Below, one piece after another: positions 1 through 5,591 of a DNA stretch of 6,439 nt. How positions within the stretch are numbered: position 1 is the stretch's first letter; each line of letters opens with the position of its first letter. The position numbers were made by a program, and so were the translations under genes. The DNA is from Peptococcaceae bacterium UBA2264 (GTDB lineage: Bacteria; Bacillota; Desulfitobacteriia; Desulfitobacteriales; Desulfitobacteriaceae). The stretch is taken from contig DDXI01000079.1 of the NCBI GenBank assembly GCA_002347475.1, forward strand, positions 1 through 6,439, in the 5' to 3' direction. Below the pieces are notes generated by a model. It searched no databases, was not told where the DNA came from, and saw only the letters and a program-made list of their open reading frames with translations.

Positions 1-253
1 TCAGGCTCTGGAACGTATGGGAGGCCTGACACAAAAACAGGAGAAAGTTGTACGTTCCCTGGCCAATTCCATAGTTAATCAACTTCTGCATGCTCCAATT
101 ATTAATTTGAAAGAACTGGCAGATACGAGACAGGGACATTTATATACCGAAACTCTCCAGAATCTTTTTGATTTGGATGTTTCTGATGAAACGAACGCTG
201 CTTTCAGGATTGTCAAACATACCGGTCAAGTTCTGCAGGGAGGCTTGGAATGA
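1..253 (+). CDS. hemA: Glutamyl-tRNA reductase, C-terminal fragment (5' end outside window)
   Basis: This is the last 83 codons of glutamyl-tRNA reductase, read in the frame beginning at base 2 and ending at TGA 251-253. The enzyme reduces glutamate on tRNA-Glu to glutamate-1-semialdehyde with NADPH, the first step of the C5 tetrapyrrole route. Only the C-terminal helical dimerisation domain is present: a stretch resembling LTQKQEKVVRSLANSIVNQL followed by LLHAPIINLKELAD is typical of that domain, where long helices of two subunits pair. The catalytic and NADPH-binding domains, with the active-site cysteine, lie upstream of the window. The open frame continues to the left edge without a start that would make a complete protein; the ATG at 17 is internal. 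The gene ends in a 4-base ATGA overlap with hemC, and its last codons carry the hemC ribosome binding site. Identification rests on the domain pattern plus the hemC neighbour, and is strong. Confidence 0.9.
   Translation, partial: QALERMGGLTQKQEKVVRSLANSIVNQLLHAPIINLKELADTRQGHLYTETLQNLFDLDVSDETNAAFRIVKHTGQVLQGGLE
238..243 (+). promoter_or_regulatory. Ribosome binding site of hemC inside hemA
   Basis: GGGAGG lies six bases before the hemC ATG at 250 and within the final hemA codons. With the ATGA stop/start overlap it indicates translational coupling of hemA and hemC. Confidence 0.8.
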
Positions 254-1170
254 CATTTAAAAAGACTATACGGATTGGGACCCGGGACAGTCTGCTGGCC
301 ATGTGGCAGGCGAAGTGGGTACAGTCACAGCTTTCCCGGCTTTATCCTGCTTGTGATTTTCATCTTATCCCCATGAAAACCAAGGGAGACAAGATTCTGG
401 ATGTAGCTTTGGCTAAAATAGGGGATAAAGGTCTGTTTACCAAAGAATTGGAAGAGGGCCTTCTGCAGGGGGAAATCGATCTGGCAGTACATAGTCTGAA
501 AGATCTGCCGACTGTTTTGCCTGTTGGCTTGGAAATCGCCGCCTATTGTATCAGGGAAGAGCCGCGTGATGTTTTTATCAGTAAAAGTGGGCAGTCCCTG
601 AATAATTTGCCGGCAGGAGCTCTTATTGGAACCAGTAGTTTACGTCGCAAGGCCCAGCTCTTGCATTATCGTTCTGATTTGACTTTCATCGATCTGCGGG
701 GGAATCTGCAGACCAGGTGGCAGAAATTGCTTGATTCCGAAATGAGCGGCATTATTCTGGCTGCAGCAGGGGTAATACGATTAGGTTGGGAAGAGCGTAT
801 TACAGAGCTTATTCCGGATCATCTTGTACTTCCCGCAGTGGGACAAGGTTCAATTGCTCTGGAGATTGCTGCTGAGAGAAGTGATATGAGTACATATCTC
901 AGGGCACTTAATCATCTAGAGACGGAAATGGCTGTACGTGCCGAACGTGTCCTGATGAGAGAATTGGAAGGCGGCTGTCAGGTTCCCATAGGGGCTTTGG
1001 GTAAGGTACAGGGCCGCGAGATTTTATTGCAGGGTTTGGTAGCTTCTCTGGATGGTCAGAGGTTGTTACGTTGCGCTGTTCGCGGTTCCAAGCCGGAAGA
1101 GGCCGGTCTGGAAGCGGCTGCGCAGCTCTTGGCCCAGGGAGCCAGGGAAATTTTGGCAGAGATAAGGTAA
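250..1170 (+). CDS. hemC: Hydroxymethylbilane synthase (porphobilinogen deaminase)
   Basis: A complete 306-residue protein of normal family length. It polymerises four porphobilinogen molecules into linear hydroxymethylbilane in the cytoplasm, using a covalently bound dipyrromethane cofactor. Visible signatures: N-terminal IGTRDSLLAMWQA (9-21); AVHSLKDLPT with catalytic Asp85; GTSSLRRKAQL with Arg132 and Arg133; DLRGNLQTR with Arg150 and Arg156, which bind substrate carboxylates in the family; and EGGCQVPIGA with Cys243, the cofactor attachment site. Domains 1 and 2 carry the substrate cleft and the C-terminal domain carries the cysteine. The ATG at 250 overlaps the hemA stop and has a GGGAGG site six bases upstream, so the start is secure. 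All key residues are present and nothing looks broken. The 225-bp gap after it contrasts with its tight coupling to hemA. Confidence 0.97.
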   Translation: MTFKKTIRIGTRDSLLAMWQAKWVQSQLSRLYPACDFHLIPMKTKGDKILDVALAKIGDKGLFTKELEEGLLQGEIDLAVHSLKDLPTVLPVGLEIAAYCIREEPRDVFISKSGQSLNNLPAGALIGTSSLRRKAQLLHYRSDLTFIDLRGNLQTRWQKLLDSEMSGIILAAAGVIRLGWEERITELIPDHLVLPAVGQGSIALEIAAERSDMSTYLRALNHLETEMAVRAERVLMRELEGGCQVPIGALGKVQGREILLQGLVASLDGQRLLRCAVRGSKPEEAGLEAAAQLLAQGAREILAEIR

Positions 1171-1395
1171 ATCACATTACCTGCTCACATGTGCTGAATT
1201 GCTATTTACTTGACAATAGAACTACACGCCAAAACCTCTGGGTAGTTCTGTAAGTAAACCGTTGGCATGCTTAACGTTTAATTGTCTGCGCTCATAAACA
1301 CAAATTCAGCTAAATGTTCATCAAGCAATAGTGATTTACGGGCTTGGATATAGGGAATATGAGGGGAATTAGTTTTAAGACATAGAAACTGAGGT
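1171..1395. other. Structured non-coding spacer between hemC and cobA-hemD
   Basis: No credible gene is found here on either strand: reading frames are short and lack ribosome binding sites. The spacer is rich in inverted repeats. An imperfect hairpin spans 1205-1258. A second possible stem pairs TAAACCGTT (1255-1263) with AACGTTTA (1273-1280) with one bulged C, and would compete with the base of the first. An 8-base pair, GCTGAATT (1193-1200) with AATTCAGC (1303-1310), encloses both. No run of Ts follows any of these, so none looks like a classic intrinsic terminator, and I see no cobalamin-riboswitch B12 box or T-box motif. I found no strong promoter; TTTACG (1335-1340) with TATGAG (1358-1363) at 17-base spacing is only a weak match. 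Confidence 0.6.
1205..1258. repeat. Imperfect inverted repeat (hairpin) in the hemC/cobA-hemD spacer
   Basis: The left arm TTTACTT (1205-1211), ACA (1213-1215) and GAACTAC (1219-1225) is complementary, in order, to GTAGTTC (1242-1248), TGT (1249-1251) and AAGTAAA (1252-1258). That makes 17 pairs with a bulged G (1212), a three-base bulge (1216-1218) and a 16-base loop. It could be an RNA hairpin in the hem transcript, or the remnant of a small palindromic mobile element. It lacks a following T-tract, so a terminator role is not supported. Confidence 0.6.
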
Positions 1396-1396
1396 G
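1391..1396 (+). promoter_or_regulatory. Ribosome binding site that decides the cobA-hemD start
   Basis: GAGGTG matches the Shine-Dalgarno core and lies eight bases before TTG 1405, the ideal spacing. It touches or overlaps the alternative GTG at 1396, which would leave that start without a usable site. A TGA at 1390-1392 closes the frame just upstream, so only these two starts are realistic near the conserved N-terminus. Confidence 0.6.
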
Positions 1397-1404
1397 TGGA
1401 AGAT

Positions 1405-2913
1405 TTGGGTAAAGGGTATGTTTATCTAGTAGGTGCCGGGCCTGGCGATCCAAAATTAATAACATTGAAAGGATCGGAATGCATAGCCAAAGCAGAAGTT
1501 TTGGTTTATGATCGCCTGGCTTCCCGGCGTTTGTTGAGTTTAGCTGGGTTGGATTGTGAATTGATTTATGTAGGCAAGTCTCCGGATCGCCACACTTTAC
1601 GTCAGGAGGAGATAAACCAGGTTCTCGTACAAAAAGGCAGGGAGGGCAAGGTAGTTACCAGATTAAAAGGGGGAGACCCTTTTGTTTTTGGGCGGGGCGG
1701 CGAGGAAGCAGAAGCCTTGACTGAGGCTGGAATACCTTTTGAGGTTGTTCCAGGGGTCACTTCGGCGATCTCCGTTCCCGCTTATGCCGGAATCCCGGTT
1801 ACTCACCGGGATTTAACATCTTCCTTTACGGTGATTACCGGACACGAAGACCCCGCTAAAAATGCCACAGCTATTGAGTGGCAATATCTCGGTCCAACTC
1901 ACGGCACCCTGATATTTTTAATGGGTATGGAAAATCTGGAAACAATTGCTTCGAAGCTTGTGGAAAATGGCAAAAAACCGGAAACACCGGTGGCTGTTGT
2001 CCAATGGGGCACTCGCCCGGAACAGCGCACTTTGGTGGGAACATTAAACAATATTGCCCAATTGGTCAAAAAACAGGGTCTTACCAATCCTGCTATTATT
2101 ATCGTGGGAGAAGTTGTCTCATTACGAGAAAAATTACAGTGGTTCGAGAACAAACCCTTGTTTGGCAAGCGAATCATCGTTACCAGAGCCCGTCACCAAG
2201 CCAGTGCCTTGTCGCAAGCTTTAGAAGAACTGGGGGGAGAGGCCTGGGAATTTCCGGCAATAGAACTTGCTCCTCCTTCAGAACCGGAACATTTGACTAA
2301 AGCTCTAAAAAATCTTAGACATTTTCAGTGGCTGGTTTTTACAAGCGTTAACGGGGTAGAAGCTTTCTTCAAGGAATTAACAAAGCAGAACCAGGATATC
2401 CGTGATTTGAAAGGAATAGAAATTGTTGCTATTGGACCAGCGACACAGGAGGCTTTAGAAAAGAAAAATTTGCGGGTAGCGTATGTTCCTGAAGAATACC
2501 GGGCAGAAAAAATAATTGAGGGTTTGGCCAGCCGGATTTTACCCGGCCAAAGTGTTTTATTGGCCCGCGCTGAAGAGGCCAGGGATATTCTGCCGGAATC
2601 TTTAAAAGCCCTGGGTGCAGATGTGTGGGATATTCCAGTTTATAAGACTGTCCTGGGTGGAGCAAACAGGGAGGAACTGAAAAGTTTGCTTGCAGAAAAG
2701 GCTGTTCAGGCAGTAACCTTTACCAGTTCCTCAACTGTACGTAATTTTATTCAGCTTCTGGAGGGTGATCTTTCGCTGTTGGACGGGGTCAAAGTATTTT
2801 CGATTGGCCCTATTACCAGTGCCACAGCCCGGGAACAAGGCTTAAAGGTTTATAAGGAAGCAGTTAAATATACGATTGCAGGGCTTGTTCAGGCACTGGT
2901 GGAAGGTGTTTAA
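1405..2913 (+). CDS. cobA-hemD: Fused uroporphyrinogen-III C-methyltransferase / uroporphyrinogen-III synthase
   Basis: A bifunctional 502-residue protein. Residues 1 to about 245 are S-adenosylmethionine uroporphyrinogen-III methyltransferase (SUMT), which makes precorrin-2: VYLVGAGPGDP (6-16), LKGGDPFVFGRGGEE (87-101), PGVTSAISVPAYAGIPVTHR (116-135), the MGMENL strand (173-178) and AVVQWGTRPEQRT. A short linker (QWFENKPLFG) leads to uroporphyrinogen-III synthase, about 253-502: GKRIIVTRAR (254-263), FTSVNGV (312-318), AIGPATQEAL (342-351), LLARAEEARDILPE, FTSSSTV (439-445) and SIGPITSATA (466-475). That domain cyclises hydroxymethylbilane with inversion of ring D. The fusion is common in Clostridia and Bacilli relatives. 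The start is chosen as TTG 1405, which has GAGGTG eight bases upstream and gives MGKGYVYLVGAGPG, a usual SUMT N-terminus; GTG 1396 would add three residues but has no spaced site. Both halves look intact. It takes the HemC product from the gene upstream. Confidence 0.93.
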   Translation: MGKGYVYLVGAGPGDPKLITLKGSECIAKAEVLVYDRLASRRLLSLAGLDCELIYVGKSPDRHTLRQEEINQVLVQKGREGKVVTRLKGGDPFVFGRGGEEAEALTEAGIPFEVVPGVTSAISVPAYAGIPVTHRDLTSSFTVITGHEDPAKNATAIEWQYLGPTHGTLIFLMGMENLETIASKLVENGKKPETPVAVVQWGTRPEQRTLVGTLNNIAQLVKKQGLTNPAIIIVGEVVSLREKLQWFENKPLFGKRIIVTRARHQASALSQALEELGGEAWEFPAIELAPPSEPEHLTKALKNLRHFQWLVFTSVNGVEAFFKELTKQNQDIRDLKGIEIVAIGPATQEALEKKNLRVAYVPEEYRAEKIIEGLASRILPGQSVLLARAEEARDILPESLKALGADVWDIPVYKTVLGGANREELKSLLAEKAVQAVTFTSSSTVRNFIQLLEGDLSLLDGVKVFSIGPITSATAREQGLKVYKEAVKYTIAGLVQALVEGV

Positions 2914-3002
2914 TAATTTTTTTTAATATTTTGATATTGAATAAAGCAGAATTATATCTGAATTCTTATTCTAAGCTGGTTATATGTGGAGGGGCAGATG
3001 AG
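2914..3002 (+). promoter_or_regulatory. AT-rich spacer before hemB with a possible weak promoter and hairpin
   Basis: This 89-bp gap is long compared with the 4-base overlap and 4-base gap elsewhere in the cluster. It opens with eight Ts (2917-2924), which no clear stem precedes. TTGATA (2931-2936) and TATATC (2953-2958), 16 bases apart, resemble sigma-A boxes (5/6 and 4/6 matches). A weak hairpin follows: GAATA (2939-2943) and AGAATT (2948-2953) pair with AATTCT (2961-2966) and TATTC (2967-2971), with a four-base bulge. An internal promoter for hemB-hemL is possible, but AT-rich DNA gives such matches by chance. Confidence 0.3.
2988..2994 (+). promoter_or_regulatory. Ribosome binding site of hemB
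   Basis: GGAGGGG lies 8 to 10 bases before ATG 3003. It supports that start over the upstream in-frame TTG at 2931, which has no such site and would add 24 residues unlike the family N-terminus. Confidence 0.75.
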
Positions 3003-3977
3003 ATGGATTTAAGAAGGCGGCCGCGGCGCTTACGGACAAATGAGACTATTCGGAAAATGGTCAGGGAAAATCATTTGCGGCTTGAAGATTTAATTTATCC
3101 CATGTTTGTAATGTTCGGAAAAAAGCAGCGGGTGGAAATACCATCAATGCCCGGAATATTCCAATATTCCCTTGATGAATTTGTTATTGCCCTCCGGAAA
3201 GTCGCAGAATTGGGAATTCCAGCTGTTCTGCTATTCGGTATACCTGCTGTAAAAGATGCCTGTGGCAGCGGGGCTTATGATGAACAGGGTATTGTGCAAC
3301 AGGCTGTTCGTCTGGCTAAAAAGAATTATCCTGAACTATATGTTATTACAGACGTTTGTTTATGCGAATATACAGATCATGGTCATTGCGGTCTGATTAA
3401 GGACGGGCAGGTCCTAAATGATCCAACTCTGGCTTTGCTGGCTAAAACTGCAGTTTCTCAAGCTGGAGCGGGGGCGGACATGGTTGCTCCTTCAGATATG
3501 ATGGACGGCAGGGTTGCTGCGATACGGGAGTCTTTAGACGAGGAAGGTTTTAGTGATATTCCGATTATGGCTTATTCAGCCAAATTTGCTTCCGGATATT
3601 ACGGTCCCTTTCGGGAAGCGGCAGGTTCGGCTCCCCAGTTCGGGGATCGCAAAACTTATCAAATGGATTCGCCCAATGGTAATGAAGCCATGCTGGAAAC
3701 AGCTCTGGATGTTGAGGAAGGCGCTGATATTATCATCGTTAAACCGGCCTTGGCTTATGGAGATATTATTTATCGCAGCAAGCAAAGATTCGGCCTGCCC
3801 ATTGCTGCTTATAATGTGAGCGGAGAATATGCCATGGTCAAGGCAGCTGCAGCTAAAGGGTGGATTGATGAGCGACGAATAGTTATGGAGTCTCTGGTTG
3901 GTATGAAACGTGCCGGAGCTGATTTGTTGATCACATATCACGCATTGGATGTGGCCAGATGGCTGAAGGGGGATTAA
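3003..3977 (+). CDS. hemB: Porphobilinogen synthase (delta-aminolevulinic acid dehydratase)
   Basis: A complete 324-residue protein of standard length. It condenses two 5-aminolevulinate molecules into porphobilinogen in the cytoplasm, normally as a homo-octamer. The N-terminus MDLRRRPRRLRTNETIRKMV is typical. DVCLCEYTDHGHCG (117-130) holds Cys119, Cys121 and Cys129, the three ligands of the catalytic zinc, so this is the zinc-dependent type rather than the aspartate-rich, magnesium-dependent one. Lys194 in MAYSAKFAS and Lys247 in IIIVKPALAYGD are the two Schiff-base lysines. SAKFASGYYGPFREAA and YNVSGEYAMVKAA are further family motifs. The open frame extends back to TTG 2931, but the ATG at 3003 has the ribosome site and matches the family start. 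hemL begins four bases after the stop, so the two are surely co-transcribed and probably translationally coupled. Confidence 0.97.
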   Translation: MDLRRRPRRLRTNETIRKMVRENHLRLEDLIYPMFVMFGKKQRVEIPSMPGIFQYSLDEFVIALRKVAELGIPAVLLFGIPAVKDACGSGAYDEQGIVQQAVRLAKKNYPELYVITDVCLCEYTDHGHCGLIKDGQVLNDPTLALLAKTAVSQAGAGADMVAPSDMMDGRVAAIRESLDEEGFSDIPIMAYSAKFASGYYGPFREAAGSAPQFGDRKTYQMDSPNGNEAMLETALDVEEGADIIIVKPALAYGDIIYRSKQRFGLPIAAYNVSGEYAMVKAAAAKGWIDERRIVMESLVGMKRAGADLLITYHALDVARWLKGD

Positions 3978-3981
3978 GGGA

Positions 3982-5271
3982 ATGACATTTCATGACGAAA
4001 AAAGCCTTCAGGCTTTCTTACGTGCTAAAAAGGTGATCCCAGGGGGAGTAAACTCTCCTGTCCGGGCCTTTAAAGCGGTTGGGCGCCATCCCTTGTTTAT
4101 CGAGCGGGGGTCAGGGGCCAGGATCTGGGATATTGACGGTAACTGCTACCTCGATTATGTTGCTTCCTGGGGTCCTCTGATTGCCGGACACGCCCATCCC
4201 GAGATTGTAGAGGCTATAAAAAAGGCAGCTGAAAAGGGCACAAGCTATGGTGCTCCTACGGAAATAGAAACTGAGTTGGCGGAGGAGGTTTTGAAGGCCT
4301 ACCCTTCTATGGATATGGTACGAATGGTGAATTCGGGTACGGAGGCAACCATGAGTGCCTTGCGTCTGGCTCGTGGGGCCACAGGCCGAACCAAAATCGT
4401 TAAATTTGAAGGATGCTATCATGGTCATGCAGATGCCTTGCTGATTAAAGCCGGCAGCGGGGCTCTTACTTTTGGCGTGCCTGATTCGCCGGGTATACCA
4501 GTGCAGACGGCTGCGACGACAATTTCAGCCCAATATAATGATTGGGATGGCTTAAGAGATATCTTTGTTCGTGAAGGAGAGGATATTGCTGCGGTCATTT
4601 TAGAACCTGTTACCGGTAACATGGGAGTTGTTTTACCAGAACCGGGATTTTTATCGGGTTTGCGTGAGCTCACTGCTGAATATGGCTCCCTGCTGATCTT
4701 CGATGAAGTGATGACAGGTTTCAGGGTCAGCTATGGCGGTGTACAGGAACATTATAAAATCGATCCTGACCTGACTTGTTTAGGTAAGATAATCGGAGGG
4801 GGACTTCCTGTTGGGGCTTATGGCGGTAAACGGAAGTTCATGGAATTGATTGCTCCGAGCGGACCTGTTTACCAGGCAGGTACACTTTCAGGCAATCCCT
4901 TGGCTATGGCTGCCGGTAGAGCGACCCTGAAACTTCTGCAAAAACCAGGAGTCTATGATGATCTGGGAAAGAGAACGTTTCGCCTGGCTGACGGAATCAA
5001 AAGATTAGCCCAGGCAGCCGGTCTGCCTTTGGCGGTAAACATGATCGGAGCCATGTTTTCAGTATTTTTCACTGCCGAAAATGTCAGGGATTTCCGAAGT
5101 GCCTGCACTTCGAATGGGGATATTTTTGCCCGCTATTTTAGGGGTATGCTGGAAAGAGGAATTTATTTAGCCCCAAGTCAGTATGAGGCAGTGTTTTTAT
5201 CTATTGTTCATACTGATGATGATGTAGATTTTACTTTGGAACAAGTCAGTACAGTGTTGAAAACTTTATAA
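3982..5271 (+). CDS. hemL: Glutamate-1-semialdehyde 2,1-aminomutase
   Basis: A complete 429-residue, pyridoxal-phosphate-dependent class III aminotransferase-fold enzyme of usual length. It moves the amino group of glutamate-1-semialdehyde, made by HemA, to give 5-aminolevulinate, the HemB substrate. Signatures: IPGGVNSPVRAFKAVG (19-34); MVNSGTEATMSALRLARG (115-132), which contacts the cofactor phosphate; GCYHGHAD (144-151); LLIFDEVMTGFRV with Asp241 facing the pyridine nitrogen; CLGKIIGGGLPVGAYGG with the Schiff-base Lys269; and AGTLSGNPLAMAAG. The pattern VNSPVRAF plus the GGGLPVGAYGG form separates it from ornithine or GABA aminotransferases. The ATG at 3982 is four bases after the hemB stop, and its ribosome site is the purine-rich AGGGGG at 3967-3972 within the hemB end. 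No later heme gene follows; a hairpin lies 19 bases downstream of the stop. Confidence 0.97.
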   Translation: MTFHDEKSLQAFLRAKKVIPGGVNSPVRAFKAVGRHPLFIERGSGARIWDIDGNCYLDYVASWGPLIAGHAHPEIVEAIKKAAEKGTSYGAPTEIETELAEEVLKAYPSMDMVRMVNSGTEATMSALRLARGATGRTKIVKFEGCYHGHADALLIKAGSGALTFGVPDSPGIPVQTAATTISAQYNDWDGLRDIFVREGEDIAAVILEPVTGNMGVVLPEPGFLSGLRELTAEYGSLLIFDEVMTGFRVSYGGVQEHYKIDPDLTCLGKIIGGGLPVGAYGGKRKFMELIAPSGPVYQAGTLSGNPLAMAAGRATLKLLQKPGVYDDLGKRTFRLADGIKRLAQAAGLPLAVNMIGAMFSVFFTAENVRDFRSACTSNGDIFARYFRGMLERGIYLAPSQYEAVFLSIVHTDDDVDFTLEQVSTVLKTL

Positions 5272-5290
5272 TCTGGAAACGGATATGGAT

Positions 5291-5325
5291 AAATCCTCCT
5301 GTAACTTTTGTTGGCAGGAGGATTT
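5291..5325 (+). terminator. Hairpin after hemL, probable end of the hem cluster
   Basis: AAATCCTCCTG (5291-5301) and CAGGAGGATTT (5315-5325) form a perfect 11-bp stem with a 13-base loop; T5290 with A5326 adds a twelfth pair. It lies 19 bases after the hemL stop and is the only strong stem there. The 3' arm ends in TTT but AATCAGG follows instead of a T-tract, so it may be a weak or factor-assisted terminator, or an RNA 3'-end stabiliser. The arms are themselves a Shine-Dalgarno sequence and its complement. Confidence 0.55.
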
Positions 5326-5462
5326 AATCAGGCAATGTAAGAGCAGCCAACGGAATTGCTGTACTGGAATAACCGGGAGTCAATTAGTTATATGAATATT
5401 GCCATTTACATCAAATAATAAAAATTATACCCAATAAATGTGTTTAATACCCATGCAGAAGA

Positions 5463-5491
5463 TTGAAAAGACCTGATTGTTCATGTATAAT
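5463..5491 (+). promoter_or_regulatory. Sigma-A type promoter for the universal stress protein gene
   Basis: TTGAAA (5463-5468) and TATAAT (5486-5491) are separated by exactly 17 bases: a 5/6 match at -35 and a perfect -10. Transcription would begin near 5498 and leave a leader of about 94 bases. It is the best promoter match I found in the window and sits in the right place and direction, so the downstream gene is likely its own unit, separate from the hem cluster. Confidence 0.75.
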
Positions 5492-5578
5492 TTTATCCAA
5501 CAGAGATATCCGTTTGAAAATTCAGACAAAATGAAGCTTTATATCAGGTAATATTCTCCAAATCTAAATTATCAGGAT

Positions 5579-5584
5579 GGGAGG
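5579..5584 (+). promoter_or_regulatory. Ribosome binding site of the universal stress protein gene
   Basis: GGGAGG lies seven bases before ATG 5592, near-ideal in sequence and spacing. It fixes the start of a gene whose end is outside the window. Confidence 0.8.
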
Positions 5585-5591
5585 AATTATT

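Larger units (their letters stand above)
5272..5591. other. Intergenic region between hemL and the stress protein gene
   Basis: This 320-bp AT-rich region contains no convincing gene. The frames seen are tiny, such as an eight-codon frame from ATG 5392 and a seven-codon frame from the ATG at 5454, neither with a good ribosome site. Supported content is the hairpin at 5290-5326, the promoter at 5463-5491 and a leader of roughly 90 bases to the ATG at 5592. I see no riboswitch, tRNA or repeat array. Confidence 0.7.

Noticed and set aside
1210..1215. Perfect TTGACA -35 box in the spacer after hemC
   Set aside because: No acceptable -10 element lies 15-19 bases downstream, and the hexamer falls within an arm of the inverted repeat.
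1071..1253. 60-codon + strand frame overlapping the hemC end
   Set aside because: It lies mostly inside hemC in another frame, has no ribosome site and shows no recognisable protein pattern.
1171..1395. Cobalamin riboswitch upstream of the cobA domain
   Set aside because: I could not find the conserved B12-box core, and the stems present are not arranged like that riboswitch.
2917..2924. Eight-T run after the cobA-hemD stop as an intrinsic terminator
   Set aside because: No GC-rich stem precedes it, so termination between cobA-hemD and hemB is not supported.
2931..3002. TTG at 2931 as an earlier hemB start adding 24 residues
   Set aside because: It has no ribosome site, and the added residues do not resemble the family. 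ATG 3003 gives the standard 324-residue length with a good site.
3576..3941. 121-codon minus-strand frame inside hemB
   Set aside because: It is antisense to a clearly coding, conserved gene, has no family features and no promoter or ribosome site of note. The same applies to the minus-strand frames within cobA-hemD, hemL and the Usp gene.
5514..5543. Second promoter (TTGAAA at 5514 with TTTATA at 5538)
   Set aside because: The -10 box matches only half the consensus, whereas the promoter at 5463-5491 is far better.
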